This document shows, one piece after another, positions 34,137-44,738 of a stretch of DNA of 64,000 nucleotides (its first letter is position 1; every line of letters starts with the position of its first letter). Position numbers and translations under genes: made by a program. Location of the stretch: contig JANQRR010000040.1 in NCBI GenBank assembly GCA_028284465.1, positions 35,350 to 99,349 on the forward strand, in the 5' to 3' direction. This DNA is from Gammaproteobacteria bacterium. GTDB lineage: Bacteria; Pseudomonadota; Gammaproteobacteria; JAJFKO01. The notes beneath the pieces are model-generated. The model was given only the letters and a program-made list of their open reading frames with translations, was not told the DNA's origin and did not search any database.

Positions 34137-36765
34137 CATGCGGGTTAGGCCTATTAAAATTCACAATATGATATCTTTCATTTTCAATATTAAACGTGTT
34201 TTCTTGTTGGCCTTTAACTCGCCAATCACTTGTAGAACGGATCTTAAATATACCTTTACCTGTCCATCGTAAATTTTGTGAGCCAACTCGACCAGTGCTC
34301 AACACCCTCTGACATATATCGATCACATTCGTATTTTTTATTTTTGTACTGATTATTTTCATATCTAATACTGCGAAAAAATGACACTTTGAAGACATGC
34401 CTGGAATAGTTAAAGGATAAAATTTCTTGTGTTGATATTTAGGCGCCATCTTTTTAATTTCTTGTATACAAGTAAATCTTGAATTATGAATTGTTTGTTT
34501 TTTTTGTTTAGGCCTTCGTTGTTCATTGGACCTGCTTCTATTACCGCGATGCCTTGTTTTACGTTTTGTAGTCTTAACAGGCTTTTTCCTAGGTAAAATC
34601 TTATTTTGTAATGATGATGATGTTTGCGTCACATTTTTTGTTTTATTAGATGGAGCTGTTAAGATCTGCTGTGACACTTGAATTTGACTAATTTCTCCTA
34701 TTCGTTGTTGCTCTGCACTTACCTTTCTACAAATATTAAAGACAAGGCTTTCTAAAGTATTTGGACCCAGATCTTGCATAGAAAACTTAATTTTTGAGGC
34801 CTGCCAATCAATTTCTATTGATTTCATACCTAATTTTCTAAAAGTGTCTTTTAATTTTTTAAACAATGTTGGCTCTTGCGTACTGAGCTGCAATTGTTTG
34901 TTGTCAGGCCTAAGAGTAACTTTTACTGACAAATTAAGATGCTTTAACTTTTTTATTAATTCGTTATAAGCACTGACTAATTTTTCAAGTGCCGCATTAT
35001 ATCTATTTTTTATGTCTTCATTTAACTCTGCGCAATCTCTGGAACAAAGTTCAATTAATCTTATTCTACATTTAGCTAGCCAATGTTCTCCTTCATACCC
35101 AATCTTTATAGTTTTGCAATTAGTTTGATTTGTGTTTAACAATTGGCTCAGCATTTCCTTACATTTTATTAGCATGCGTAAACCATTTTTATATCTATTT
35201 AACTCAATTTCTTTCTCAGCAATCGGCAAAAGCATTTCAAAATAGTCACAGGTTATGCCCAATGAAGGTGTTTTTTTATTTTTTAATGCTAAATCTCTAT
35301 TAATTCTATTAACTGATGTACTATCATCCCATTGAAGTACGACAGACGCATGTAACTTTTTTATTGTGAAAGATGAAGAATACCTTACGGCTTTATCAAA
35401 ATAATCGATTGCTAAATCTAATTGTTGCTCTTGAAAAAAAAGTGAGGCAAACAAACAATTAATTATAAAGAAAAATGTATTTCGGTCTGCTGCATCTATA
35501 GCAAAATCGGCAGTTTGTTCACATTCATTATAAGCTGCGCTTAAACGTGCATACGCAGCATTTATGTTGCCCCGTCTAATTTCAATTTTGGCTAGTAATA
35601 CTAAACTATGTATTACAAAACTCTGATACTGTTTCATTGTTTTTTTTGGAAATTTAGATTTGCGTAGTTTGACTAAGGTTTTTGCTATCATTTCTAAATG
35701 CTTATCCATTTTTTGAGATCTATCTAATATTAAAGCTACTTGGTTTAAATGTTTTATTGTTTCACCAAGTGTTGCTGCATATATATAAGCTATTTCCCTG
35801 CCTAATTCTTTATCAATCTTCTTACAATCAGATAAAGTATCAGAGATTAATTTAAACAATTCTGATAATTCTTTCTCATTAATTACTGTATCCAATGAAA
35901 CTAGTATGTCAGGCCTCATCTCCAAAAGCAGATCCGTTTCTTTTAAAAAAAACAAGATATTATTTGCAAACTCAATTATAAAATTAATTTTTTTATTGTA
36001 TTTTTTTGGGATTTGTACATCAAAGCGAAATGCTTCTAATTTTTGACAAAAGAATATGTACTTGCTTGTCGCGACTAATGCTCTTAATTGCTTAGCCATA
36101 GATAGTGTAAAAGATAAATCCAACGGGAAAATCCTGTTATAGTTAGGCTTCTCTAACTCATATAACTCATAACGACAATGATCAATAAGAAATTGCAAAT
36201 GCTCAGGGCTTTGCCGCAAAATCACTCTATGTAATACCGTATTACCTTCATTATCTAGAAAATGAATATCTGCATTACACTGCCGAAGTATATTGAAAAG
36301 AATTTTAAAACGCTTGTTCTGAGCAGACAGAGGACAAAGAAACAAATGGTACAATAAATCATTCAGAGTAATTCTATGAATTTTTTCCTTATAATTTAAC
36401 AGAACATATATTAGCAAATTAATTCTTTTGTCATTATGGTTTTTGTTATAAAGCAAGCATATTAAAGGATTAACACCATCAGAATCCCTGGTGTTGAGAT
36501 CAGCACCTTTCTCTAGCAAAAACTTGATCATTAGAGTAGGATCATCATTTGATAAAGCAGCAGAAAATAGTATCTTTGCTAGAGTTTCCTCACACATTTT
36601 ATTAAAGTCTATACCTTTAGGCAGACGCTTTTTGAGTTGTTCTATATGACCTGTAATAACAGCATTTATTATCTCTTTGTCTGTTGGTAGTACTATTGTT
36701 TGAGATGTTGTTCTTTGCTCTCGCTGCTTCCTCTCTTTGCCTTTTCTTCGGGATTTCTTTGCCAT
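34129..36765 (-). CDS. Ankyrin-repeat protein with basic region, putative effector
   Basis: An 878-aa protein not assignable to one family. The N-terminus is highly basic (AKKSRRKGKERKQRE). Two or more ankyrin-like units lie at about residues 70-110 (MIKFLLEKGADLNTRDSDG) and 150-200 (CNADIHFLDNEGNTVLH). The middle 400 residues look all-helical with TPR-like pieces (about 410-470, LDLAIDYFDKAVRYSSS). Residues about 719-755 are extremely basic (KRKTRHRGNRSRSNEQRR) and resemble a nuclear targeting signal. A compact C-terminal block of about 90 residues (from FFAVLDMKII) ends in NFNRPNPHAH and looks like a folded domain. There is no signal peptide. Such ankyrin proteins in Legionellales are often secreted effectors, which is inference here. 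Confidence 0.75.
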   Translation of the reverse strand: MAKKSRRKGKERKQREQRTTSQTIVLPTDKEIINAVITGHIEQLKKRLPKGIDFNKMCEETLAKILFSAALSNDDPTLMIKFLLEKGADLNTRDSDGVNPLICLLYNKNHNDKRINLLIYVLLNYKEKIHRITLNDLLYHLFLCPLSAQNKRFKILFNILRQCNADIHFLDNEGNTVLHRVILRQSPEHLQFLIDHCRYELYELEKPNYNRIFPLDLSFTLSMAKQLRALVATSKYIFFCQKLEAFRFDVQIPKKYNKKINFIIEFANNILFFLKETDLLLEMRPDILVSLDTVINEKELSELFKLISDTLSDCKKIDKELGREIAYIYAATLGETIKHLNQVALILDRSQKMDKHLEMIAKTLVKLRKSKFPKKTMKQYQSFVIHSLVLLAKIEIRRGNINAAYARLSAAYNECEQTADFAIDAADRNTFFFIINCLFASLFFQEQQLDLAIDYFDKAVRYSSSFTIKKLHASVVLQWDDSTSVNRINRDLALKNKKTPSLGITCDYFEMLLPIAEKEIELNRYKNGLRMLIKCKEMLSQLLNTNQTNCKTIKIGYEGEHWLAKCRIRLIELCSRDCAELNEDIKNRYNAALEKLVSAYNELIKKLKHLNLSVKVTLRPDNKQLQLSTQEPTLFKKLKDTFRKLGMKSIEIDWQASKIKFSMQDLGPNTLESLVFNICRKVSAEQQRIGEISQIQVSQQILTAPSNKTKNVTQTSSSLQNKILPRKKPVKTTKRKTRHRGNRSRSNEQRRPKQKKQTIHNSRFTCIQEIKKMAPKYQHKKFYPLTIPGMSSKCHFFAVLDMKIISTKIKNTNVIDICQRVLSTGRVGSQNLRWTGKGIFKIRSTSDWRVKGQQENTFNIENERYHIVNFNRPNPHAH

Positions 36766-36833
36766 GATACTTACTTCTGTATATTGCCAACTTAATGTGC
36801 AATATTAACATAAAATAAGCAATAAATCTTTAT

Positions 36834-37976
36834 CTATACTAGCGCTTCAAAAATTCCAGCGGCACCCATGCCAGTGCCGATGCACATGGTTACCATGCCA
36901 TATTTTTGTTTGTTGCGTTGCAAGCCATGAATAATAGTTGCCGTGCGGATTGCCCCAGTTGCGCCTAGCGGGTGGCCTAAAGCAATTGCGCCACCAACAG
37001 GATTAACTTTTGCATGATCTAAATCAAGCTCTTGCATCACTGCTAAAGTTTGTGCGGCAAAAGCTTCATTTAATTCGATCCAATCGATATCAGCAAGTTT
37101 CAAACCGGTTTGTTGCAATACTTTTGGAATAGCTTCAACTGGACCTATGCCCATAATATCCGGCGCAACTCCAGCAACGGAATAACCACAAAAGCGCGCT
37201 AATGGTTGCAAATTATATTCTTTAAGGATCGCTTCACTCACTACTAACACTGCAGCGGCACCATCACTCATTTGTGAACTATTGCCAGCGGTGACACTGC
37301 CCTGCGCGGCAAACACTGGACGTAATTTGGCGAGTTTTTCCAAACTCGAATCTGCACGGGGGCCTTCATCATGAGTAACATTATTATAAGGACTGATTTC
37401 TGCAGCAAAATCACCATTATCAATCGCAGCTAAGGCTCGCTTATGACTTTCTAATGCAAACGCATCTTGCTGTTCACGCGTGATCTGCCAACGTTTGGCG
37501 ACACGTTCAGCAGTGATCCCCATACCATAAGCAATACCCATATGTTCGTCGGTAAATATTTTTGGATTAGGTAAATAATCATGGCCGCCTAATGGCACAC
37601 AACTCATACTTTCAGTACCACCTGCAATGATCAGGTCAGCTTGGCCTAACTGAATACGCTGTGCTGCTAATGCAACTGTCTGCAAACCTGAAGAACAAAA
37701 GCGATTAACCGTCATGCCCGGCACACTATCTGGTAAACCTGCTAATAACAAGCTAATTCTGGCGACATTCATACCTTGCTCTGCTTCTGGCATGGCGCAA
37801 CCAATAATAACATCGTCGATACGTTTATGATCGATCGCTGGTACTTTAGCAAGTGTCGTTTTGATTGCATGCACTAATAAATCGTCGGGACGAGTGTGAC
37901 GAAATGCTCCGCGTGGTGCTTTGCCGACAGGAGTACGTTGTGTTGCAACGATGTAAGCATCTTGGACTTTTGTCAT
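36834..37976 (-). CDS. Acetyl-CoA acyltransferase (thiolase)
   Basis: Thiolase for the last step of beta-oxidation, of the FadA/FadI class. The nucleophilic cysteine is in [11 protein letters not shown], the histidine in [15 protein letters not shown] and the second cysteine in [11 protein letters not shown]. The ATG at 37974-37976 has GGAG ten bases upstream; a TTG two codons earlier is possible. It lies downstream of the hydroxyacyl-CoA dehydrogenase gene on the same strand, with a repeat half between them, so the two probably form the beta-oxidation operon. Confidence 0.92.
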   Translation of the reverse strand: MTKVQDAYIVATQRTPVGKAPRGAFRHTRPDDLLVHAIKTTLAKVPAIDHKRIDDVIIGCAMPEAEQGMNVARISLLLAGLPDSVPGMTVNRFCSSGLQTVALAAQRIQLGQADLIIAGGTESMSCVPLGGHDYLPNPKIFTDEHMGIAYGMGITAERVAKRWQITREQQDAFALESHKRALAAIDNGDFAAEISPYNNVTHDEGPRADSSLEKLAKLRPVFAAQGSVTAGNSSQMSDGAAAVLVVSEAILKEYNLQPLARFCGYSVAGVAPDIMGIGPVEAIPKVLQQTGLKLADIDWIELNEAFAAQTLAVMQELDLDHAKVNPVGGAIALGHPLGATGAIRTATIIHGLQRNKQKYGMVTMCIGTGMGAAGIFEALV

Positions 37977-38041
37977 AATCAATTATCTCCTTAATAACTT
38001 CTTTGCTGTTATTACAAAGAATTCGTAGCCCGTCATAGATT

Positions 38042-38080
38042 TTCTGGATTGCTTCGTCGTTTCACTCCTCGCAATGACAG
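38042..38080. repeat. Dispersed palindromic repeat, single half
   Basis: One arm (ttctggattgcttcgtcgtt, then tcactcctcgcaatgaca) between the beta-oxidation gene and the thiolase. It starts 3 bp past the stop of the upstream gene, so it lies within the presumed operon transcript. Confidence 0.85.
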
Positions 38081-38083
38081 TAT

Positions 38084-40459
38084 CTAATTCCTCAATGGCT
38101 TTCCATTTTTAAGTATATACGCTATGCGCTCTTGAGTTTTATCGGTCGACACCAGCTTAACAAAACCTTCACGTTCCAATTGTAATAAATAGGCTTCATC
38201 AACGATGGTGTTTGCATCAACTTCACCACCACAAAGCACATGAGCAATCTCAGCTGACACAAAATAATCATGTTCTGAAATTAAATTGCCTTCTAACATA
38301 TTGACTAACACTGCCTTAAGTTGTGCAATCCCTGGAGCACCGACAACTTTAATGCGTGGTCGCAATGGTGGACGATAATTTGCATCGGCCATCGCTAATG
38401 CTTGCTGCATTGCTACATGTAAAATTTCATCAGGATTCATGATCACTTTATCAGCATAACGCAAATAACCTTTACGAATACCTTCAACTGCACTTGAAGA
38501 TACCACTGCTTTCGCCACTAATTCAAAGAAATCTGGGATTAATCGCAAAGGGTGGCCGCGAGTCATGCGTGAAGCCCGTAAAGCAAATTCTTTACAGCCA
38601 CCACCAGCAGGCAATCCACCAATCCCTGCTTCAACTAAACCAATATATGTTTCACTCGCTGCAACCACGCGATCACAATGCATTGCAACTTCACAACCAC
38701 CCGCAAACACATAACCTTTAACTGCTGCCACCGTCGGCACCATACAATAACGTAGTGCTGCAGTTGCACGCTGAAATTTTGCAACAGCTTGTTCTAATGC
38801 ATCCGGTTTACCCGCTTTAACAATGCTAGCAAACTCTGTTAAATCAGCACCCGCACTAAAATGATTACTATGACGTGGCCAGATCACTAAACCTTTAAAC
38901 GATTCTTCAGCAACTTTTGTAGCATTGATAATATCATCTAACACCGCATTACTGACGGTATTCATTTTAGTTTTAAAACTTAAAATTGCGATACCGTTAC
39001 CGAGATGCCATAACCGGGTTACTGGTGTTTCAGCAATAGTTTCACCTTCATTGAATTGTTCATGCAAACATGGTTCTGGAAATAATTGTCGTTGATAAAC
39101 TGGGTTAGACGAGCGTGGCACATAGGTTTGTTGTGCTGGAGCAAAAGCGCCTGTTTGGTTATACACTTGTTGTTGTTCGATATCACTCACCCAACCAGGC
39201 AATTCTGCATTTGCCATGGTTTTGTTAGCTTGCAGATCATCTTGCAACCACGTTAATACTTGCGACCAGCCGGCTAATTGCCAAGCTTCAAATGGCCCTT
39301 GGCGCCACCCAAAACCCCAGCGCATTGCCATATCAATATCTCGCACATTATCAGCAATTGCCGTTGCATGATAAGCACAATAATGAAAAAGATCACGATA
39401 GCAATGCCATAAAAATTGTGCGTGTGGATGCGCACATGTTTTAAGCTTTTGAAAACGTTCTTGTGGATCTTTAATTTTAGCGATTGCAATGACATCGGGA
39501 TCAGCTTTTTGATCAGCTAAACGATAATCGCCTTTAGCCAGATCATAAATGTAAAAATCTTTACCTTGCTTATAATAAATTCCACGTTTGGTTTTTTGCC
39601 CTAATGTACCATTAGCAATAAGTGTGTTTAACCAAGCTGGAGTTTGATAATATTGACTCCATGGATCGTCGGGTAAGTTATCCGTCATGGTTTGAATAAC
39701 GTGAACTAAAGTATCTAAGCCTACTACATCTGCTGTACGCATAGTGGCACTTTTAGGACGGCCGATCAGCGGCCCAGTTAATTGATCCACCACTTCAAAT
39801 GGAATATTAAATTGTTGCGCATGACGAAACGTCGCTAACATCGAAAACACACCAACGCGATTAGCGATAAAGTTTGGCGTATCTTTCGCATACACTACTC
39901 GCTTACCAATAGTTCGTACTAAAAAGTTTTCTAATTGTGACAATAGATCAGGATTGGTTTGCGCATGCGGAATTAATTCCACTAGCGCCATGTAACGCGG
40001 CGGATTAAAAAAGTGCATACCACAAAATCGTGCACGTTGTTCAGCCGGTAAGGTTTCGGCTAAACGACCAATACCTAAGCCTGATGTATTAGTGACAAAG
40101 ATTGTATGTTTACTTAAGTGGGGCGCTATTTTTTTATATAACGATTGTTTAAGTTCGAAATTCTCGGCGATAGCTTCAATCACTAAATCACACTCTTTTA
40201 GTTTCGCTAAATGTTGATCATAATTGGCAGGCTCAATAGTATGTAATCGATCTTCAATTACATACGGGCAAGGCTTAAGTTTAACTAATTTTTTTAGAGC
40301 TTGTTGCACAACGCTGTTAGGCTCACCCTCTTTTGCTGGCAGATCAAATAAAATGGTTGCTACTTTGGCATTGGCCATATGGGTGGCAATTTGCGCACCC
40401 ATCACACCTGCCCCTAACACTGCCACTTTACGGATTTTGTGAGATTGTTGTTCAGCCAT
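38084..40459 (-). CDS. 3-hydroxyacyl-CoA dehydrogenase / enoyl-CoA hydratase (FadN/FadB-like)
   Basis: Bifunctional beta-oxidation enzyme of 791 aa. The NAD-binding dehydrogenase domain is N-terminal (VAVLGAGVMGAQIATHMA; then TNTSGLGIGRLAE; FCGMHFFNPPRYMALVELI). The enoyl-CoA hydratase domain is C-terminal (about residues 480-700; HFSAGADL and YVFAGGCEVAMHCDR). This domain order is that of Bacillus FadN and differs from E. coli FadB, where the hydratase comes first. It acts with the downstream thiolase, FadE and the ETF system. Confidence 0.9.
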   Translation of the reverse strand: MAEQQSHKIRKVAVLGAGVMGAQIATHMANAKVATILFDLPAKEGEPNSVVQQALKKLVKLKPCPYVIEDRLHTIEPANYDQHLAKLKECDLVIEAIAENFELKQSLYKKIAPHLSKHTIFVTNTSGLGIGRLAETLPAEQRARFCGMHFFNPPRYMALVELIPHAQTNPDLLSQLENFLVRTIGKRVVYAKDTPNFIANRVGVFSMLATFRHAQQFNIPFEVVDQLTGPLIGRPKSATMRTADVVGLDTLVHVIQTMTDNLPDDPWSQYYQTPAWLNTLIANGTLGQKTKRGIYYKQGKDFYIYDLAKGDYRLADQKADPDVIAIAKIKDPQERFQKLKTCAHPHAQFLWHCYRDLFHYCAYHATAIADNVRDIDMAMRWGFGWRQGPFEAWQLAGWSQVLTWLQDDLQANKTMANAELPGWVSDIEQQQVYNQTGAFAPAQQTYVPRSSNPVYQRQLFPEPCLHEQFNEGETIAETPVTRLWHLGNGIAILSFKTKMNTVSNAVLDDIINATKVAEESFKGLVIWPRHSNHFSAGADLTEFASIVKAGKPDALEQAVAKFQRATAALRYCMVPTVAAVKGYVFAGGCEVAMHCDRVVAASETYIGLVEAGIGGLPAGGGCKEFALRASRMTRGHPLRLIPDFFELVAKAVVSSSAVEGIRKGYLRYADKVIMNPDEILHVAMQQALAMADANYRPPLRPRIKVVGAPGIAQLKAVLVNMLEGNLISEHDYFVSAEIAHVLCGGEVDANTIVDEAYLLQLEREGFVKLVSTDKTQERIAYILKNGKPLRN

Positions 40460-40553
40460 ATTTTGTCCTTATTGAGATGATTAACCCTAAATGCGGGCAT
40501 AGTACCATCACTACCCCGCGGCGTAAATCAATAAGGTAAGTTTACGCAAAAAC

Positions 40554-41501
40554 TTATTTGCGATTAGAAGGTCTTCTATTGTGTCGGCTTGGTTTATTAT
40601 TATGAGTTGCCAACAAACTTTGGTGCAGGCTAATCAAGGCTGCACGGTAGTTATGAATTATTATTTTATAATTTGCCAAATATGGTAAATCAGCCTGTTG
40701 ATGCTGATTCAATAATTCTGTTATCCCCCAATTCAATTTGAGTATATCTGCCATATCAGAGTTTATTTGTTGTCTACAATCACCTCCTTTTTGTATTTGT
40801 GCTTGATGACATAATGCTGCTGGTGGCTGAACTGCTGCTGGTGGCTGCAAAGTTGATTCTGTTCCTCTAAGACTTTCGTGAAGCTCCTTTAAACCAGAAG
40901 CACGAGAATTATTATTTCTTTGTGATGATGGCCTAGAATAAAATTGTGGTGATCTAGGGAGATTATTTGTTGATCGAATCTGAGCTAATGAATGCGCAAC
41001 ACGCCGTGGCGTGCTTGCAGGATTAGTATTCTCTTCTTTTTTTTCAAAATCCTCACGTGTTCGTTTTCCAGGTGAAGTTTTTAGTTGTCTATGATGAGAT
41101 GGTTGTTGCAGGAAATGTAAATCATTAAGTGGCGTCAACCCTGGATATCCCGAGTCTACTGATGAATTTGTTGGAATTGGTTGCCTAGTTGGAGCTTGTT
41201 GAGGTGGGAGCTCTGTTCTAGCTCTAGGTGTTTGGTTTCTTGATAGTAAATTATCGTAAGCCTCATCGATAACCTGAATAGTAATTTTATCTGTGATCAT
41301 CTCATCATCGACTAAACTTTTTAAAATAATTGTGAGCTCTCCTTCCGAAATATTATTGTTGTTAGTATTCATTGCATTTAAAGTAAATTTAATTATGTCA
41401 ATGTTAACTTCACCCTTTTTTTTAATTATTTCATCAACAATTTTTAAGACATTCAATTCTCTTGGAGTTAATATATTATTAGACATTTTACGTTTTTTCA
41501 T
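40554..41501 (-). CDS. Hypothetical protein with wHTH-like start and Pro/Gln-rich tail
   Basis: A 315-aa orphan. The first 95 residues have the look of a helical, possibly winged-helix, domain (TPRELNVLKIVDEIIKKKG, then EGELTIILKSLVDDEMI). The rest is rich in Pro, Gln, Ser, Asn and Arg, with a tandem PPAAVQPPAAL near residue 225 and a basic end (KPSRHNRRPSNRK). There is no signal peptide. AAGGTAATGAA precedes the ATG. It is AT-rich at its start and stands alone between housekeeping genes, like the other effector-like ORFs. A nucleic-acid-binding role is only a guess. Confidence 0.6.
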   Translation of the reverse strand: MKKRKMSNNILTPRELNVLKIVDEIIKKKGEVNIDIIKFTLNAMNTNNNNISEGELTIILKSLVDDEMITDKITIQVIDEAYDNLLSRNQTPRARTELPPQQAPTRQPIPTNSSVDSGYPGLTPLNDLHFLQQPSHHRQLKTSPGKRTREDFEKKEENTNPASTPRRVAHSLAQIRSTNNLPRSPQFYSRPSSQRNNNSRASGLKELHESLRGTESTLQPPAAVQPPAALCHQAQIQKGGDCRQQINSDMADILKLNWGITELLNQHQQADLPYLANYKIIIHNYRAALISLHQSLLATHNNKPSRHNRRPSNRK

Positions 41502-41732
41502 TTCATTACCTTTTATCGATCTAAAAAAATTAATTAAATTTTCCTTAATTTTTACCCTTTTTTATATTTTGAGTTATTTTAGTCCATTTCGCAGTAGATA
41601 ATTGTAGTATAGTTTTAGGTTGATTTGTAAGACATTATCTCTATTTAGACAAAAATATAATCATCCAGGATTGACAAAACCCCTACTAAAGTGTTCAAAT
41701 TGCTTGCAATTGTGACATCCTAGGATTTTTAA

Positions 41733-42836
41733 GTGACTACAAACTACAAAACCCAACCTAAAGTCATCGTCGGCATGTCTGGCGGTGTCGATTCCTCCGT
41801 TGCGGCCTTGTTGCTACAACAGCAAGGCTATGCGGTTGAAGGCTTATTCATGAAAAATTGGGAAGAAGATGATACTGAGGAATTCTGCTCAGCAGCCACG
41901 GATGTTGCCGATGCACAAGCCGTTTGCGATAAACTCAATATCCCTTTGCATACAGTCAATTTTGCCGCTGAATACTGGGATAATGTATTCACTTATTTTC
42001 TCAGTGAATATCGCGCCGGGCGCACTCCTAACCCAGATATTCTATGTAACAAGGAAATTAAATTTAAATGCTTTTTACAATTTGCTGAGGCTCTTGGCGC
42101 TGATTATATCGCCACTGGCCATTATGCTCGCAAACGCAAGCTTAACAGCGCTGATGGTGAGAGCTGGGCATTAGCCACTGGGGTTGATCTAAACAAAGAC
42201 CAAAGTTATTTTTTATATACTCTAGGTCAAGCACAATTATCCAAAACCTTATTTCCTATTGGCGATTACCATAAGCCGCATATTCGGGAGCTTGCCGCGC
42301 AGGCGGGCTTCATTAATCACGCTAAAAAAGATAGTACCGGCATTTGTTTTATCGGCGAACGCAAATTCAAAACGTTTCTCAATACTTATATTCCAGCGCA
42401 TCCTGGTGACATGCAAACCCCTGATGGTCATATTGTTGGTCATCATGATGGTTTAATGTTTTATACGATTGGACAGCGACAAGGCTTGAATATCGGCGGT
42501 CGTGCTGATGCCAGTGATGAGCCTTGGTATGTATTAGCTAAAGATCTTGCCAATAACATTTTAATTGTTGGCCAAGGCCATGATCATCCGCTACTGTATC
42601 AATCACGCCTAACTTGCCAGCAATGTCATTGGGTTAGCGGTAAAGCGCCTAAATTACCTTTCCATGGTCAAGCTAAAATTCGTTATCGCCAACCTGCCCA
42701 AGCATGCGAATTAACGCAGCTTGACGCTACTCAGGATCAAGTGGTATTTTCTACCCCACAACGTGCGATCACGCCCGGCCAAGCTGTGGTATTTTACGAT
42801 GGCGAGATCTGTATCGGTGGAGGCACCATTACATGA
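41733..42836 (+). CDS. mnmA: tRNA-specific 2-thiouridylase
   Basis: Thiolates U34 of Lys, Glu and Gln tRNAs. The PP-loop [15 protein letters not shown] is at the N-terminus, and the two catalytic cysteines lie in [12 protein letters not shown] and [12 protein letters not shown]. At 367 aa it is typical. The start is GTG, with AGGA seven bases upstream. It overlaps hflD by 4 bp (ATGA), the usual gammaproteobacterial arrangement. Confidence 0.95.
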   Translation: MTTNYKTQPKVIVGMSGGVDSSVAALLLQQQGYAVEGLFMKNWEEDDTEEFCSAATDVADAQAVCDKLNIPLHTVNFAAEYWDNVFTYFLSEYRAGRTPNPDILCNKEIKFKCFLQFAEALGADYIATGHYARKRKLNSADGESWALATGVDLNKDQSYFLYTLGQAQLSKTLFPIGDYHKPHIRELAAQAGFINHAKKDSTGICFIGERKFKTFLNTYIPAHPGDMQTPDGHIVGHHDGLMFYTIGQRQGLNIGGRADASDEPWYVLAKDLANNILIVGQGHDHPLLYQSRLTCQQCHWVSGKAPKLPFHGQAKIRYRQPAQACELTQLDATQDQVVFSTPQRAITPGQAVVFYDGEICIGGGTIT

Positions 42837-43498
42837 CCAACTCAACTAAATTAACGGATGTCACTATTGCCTTCAGTGGTGCAGTACAATCAGCTTATTT
42901 AGTGAATCAATTGGCTCATACTGGCACCATTAGTGAAAAAGGTTTAGAAACAGCGATCTGCAGTATTTTAACCGTTGAACCTAAAAATGTTATTGATGTG
43001 TTTGGTGCTCCTGCTAATGTGATGCTAGGCGTCAAACAACTTTCCATGATGCTTAGCAAAACGAAGAAAGTTAACAAAGATAAGCAAACTAAGCAATTTA
43101 AGCAATCAATGGAGATCAGTCGATATTTATTATCGATGATGCATTTAGAAAAGAAACTGCGGAATGACCCTCCTAAATTAGAACATATTCGCCAACGGAT
43201 TGAACGCATGCATACTCAAGTTAATTATTTTTCACCCACGCATACTGCCGTGTTAGATAACTTAGCCGATCTATATTTAGAAACTTTAGGCCAATATAAT
43301 TTACGGATTAAAGTGATTGGTCGTCAACAAATTCTGAGTCGACCTGAGCACATGCGTACAATTCGCTTATTATTATTTGCCGGCATTCGTGCGTTAGTAT
43401 TATGGCGCCAAGTTGGTGGTAATCGCTTACAATTTTTATTTTCGCGCCGTAAAATTTTAGCTATCACCCAAAGTTTGATGGAACAATATCTAGATTGA
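42833..43498 (+). CDS. hflD: HflD homologue
   Basis: A 221-aa helical protein of the HflD (YcfC) family, which in E. coli is a peripheral membrane protein affecting lambda CII stability. [18 protein letters not shown] at the N-terminus and the central [19 protein letters not shown] are typical. The call is supported by direct overlap with mnmA. In E. coli hflD is followed by purB; here an RseP-like gene and a phosphatidyltransferase gene lie in between. Confidence 0.9.
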   Translation: MTNSTKLTDVTIAFSGAVQSAYLVNQLAHTGTISEKGLETAICSILTVEPKNVIDVFGAPANVMLGVKQLSMMLSKTKKVNKDKQTKQFKQSMEISRYLLSMMHLEKKLRNDPPKLEHIRQRIERMHTQVNYFSPTHTAVLDNLADLYLETLGQYNLRIKVIGRQQILSRPEHMRTIRLLLFAGIRALVLWRQVGGNRLQFLFSRRKILAITQSLMEQYLD

Positions 43499-43510
43499 TC
43501 AAGGATTATC

Positions 43511-44617
43511 ATGCACATTGCTGGGATTGTCATCTCGATTTTATTATTTATTATCAGCTTACTTATTCTCATTGGCATTCACGAATATGGCCACTTTGTT
43601 ATTGCGCGTTTATGTGGCATTAAGGTATTGCGTTTTTCTATTGGCTTCGGTAAAGCGTTATTTTCTTGGCACGATCGTAAAGGCACTGAATGGGTGATTG
43701 CAGCATTGCCGATCGGTGGTTACGTTAAATTACTTGATGAACGCGAAGATCCTGTTAACCGTAGTGAACAACATTTAGCATTCAATCGTCATTCGATTAA
43801 ACACCGTTTATTTGTCATGCTTGGTGGCCCTTTATTTAATGTTTTATTTGCTATCGTGGCATTTTGGCTAATGTTTGTCGTAGGGATTATTGTCGTAACA
43901 CCTTTGATTGGCAGCGTGCTTCCTAACACTGCTGCTGCGCAAGCTGGGTTACGCCCTAATACTATTATTACTAAAATTGATCGCCAAACTATTCATAGTT
44001 GGCAACAAGCAAGCCTAGCGCTGATCACGCGTTTAGGCAGCCAAGGGATCATGCAGATCACTACTCAAGATCCGCAAACTAAACAACGCAGCAAACATCA
44101 ATTAGCATTATCACAATGGCAGGTTGATCCAATTAAAGTCAATTTATTAACAAGCTTAGGGATCAAACCTTATCGTATTAAAACTAAAGCACAAGCACAA
44201 CGTTTAGTTCGCAAGCGGCGTTATTCATTGTTAAGCGCATGGGGACCTGCATTACAACAAACTTGGATTTACACGCGACTGAATTATGTTATTTTATGGA
44301 AATTAATTACTGGACAAATTTCATTACGCAATCTAGGCGGCCCATTAAGTTTATTTCAAGGCGTTGAGATCACTAAGTCACGCTTCAGTAGTTTTTTACA
44401 ATTTTTGGGCTTGATAAGCATTAGTTTAGCAATTATTAATTTGCTACCGATCCCAGGATTAGATGGTGGCCATATTTTATTTTTATTGATTGAAGTTATT
44501 CGTGGTAAGGCATTAACATTGCGCATGCAAGGACTTGTAACTCGTTTAGGTATTATTTTGTTGGTGGTATTATTGATCCATGCTACGGCAAATGATCTTG
44601 CGAGGCTATTCTCTTAA
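43511..44617 (+). CDS. rseP: Site-2 protease RseP homologue with one PDZ domain
   Basis: Membrane-embedded zinc metalloprotease. HEYGH (residues 24-28) lies in the first membrane segment. The third zinc ligand is in the LPIPGLDGGHILF segment near the C-terminus. One PDZ domain is visible (about 115-200). Compared with E. coli RseP (about 450 aa), the sequence jumps from the end of PDZ1 (LTSLGIKP) straight to the WGPALQQTW segment, so the second PDZ domain is absent and the length is 368 aa. It follows hflD by 12 bp. Whether it is the only site-2 protease of this genome is unknown. Confidence 0.87.
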   Translation: MHIAGIVISILLFIISLLILIGIHEYGHFVIARLCGIKVLRFSIGFGKALFSWHDRKGTEWVIAALPIGGYVKLLDEREDPVNRSEQHLAFNRHSIKHRLFVMLGGPLFNVLFAIVAFWLMFVVGIIVVTPLIGSVLPNTAAAQAGLRPNTIITKIDRQTIHSWQQASLALITRLGSQGIMQITTQDPQTKQRSKHQLALSQWQVDPIKVNLLTSLGIKPYRIKTKAQAQRLVRKRRYSLLSAWGPALQQTWIYTRLNYVILWKLITGQISLRNLGGPLSLFQGVEITKSRFSSFLQFLGLISISLAIINLLPIPGLDGGHILFLLIEVIRGKALTLRMQGLVTRLGIILLVVLLIHATANDLARLFS

Positions 44618-44631
44618 AACACATACACTTT

Positions 44632-44732
44632 GTCATTGCGACTGCGAACGTAGCGTGGCAGGAAGCAATTCAGTAACCTCGTAATAATTAAGTTCCTGGA
44701 TTGCTTCGTCCCCTTTGGGTCCTCGCAATGAC
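44632..44732. repeat. Palindromic repeat, mosaic arms
   Basis: Outer gtcattgcga / tcgcaatgac and inner gaagcaattcag / ctggattgcttc blocks pair. The middle blocks differ (gaacgtagcgtggcagg against ccccttTgggtcc), as in the copy at 15183. It lies between the convergent protease and phosphatidyltransferase genes. Confidence 0.85.
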
Positions 44733-44738
44733 AGAGAC

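Noticed and set aside
40224..40539. Antisense ORFs at the 5' end of the FadN-like gene
   Set aside because: They mirror the NAD-binding domain codons and have no independent support.
41673..41700. TTGACA before mnmA as a promoter
   Set aside because: No acceptable -10 lies 16-18 bp downstream.
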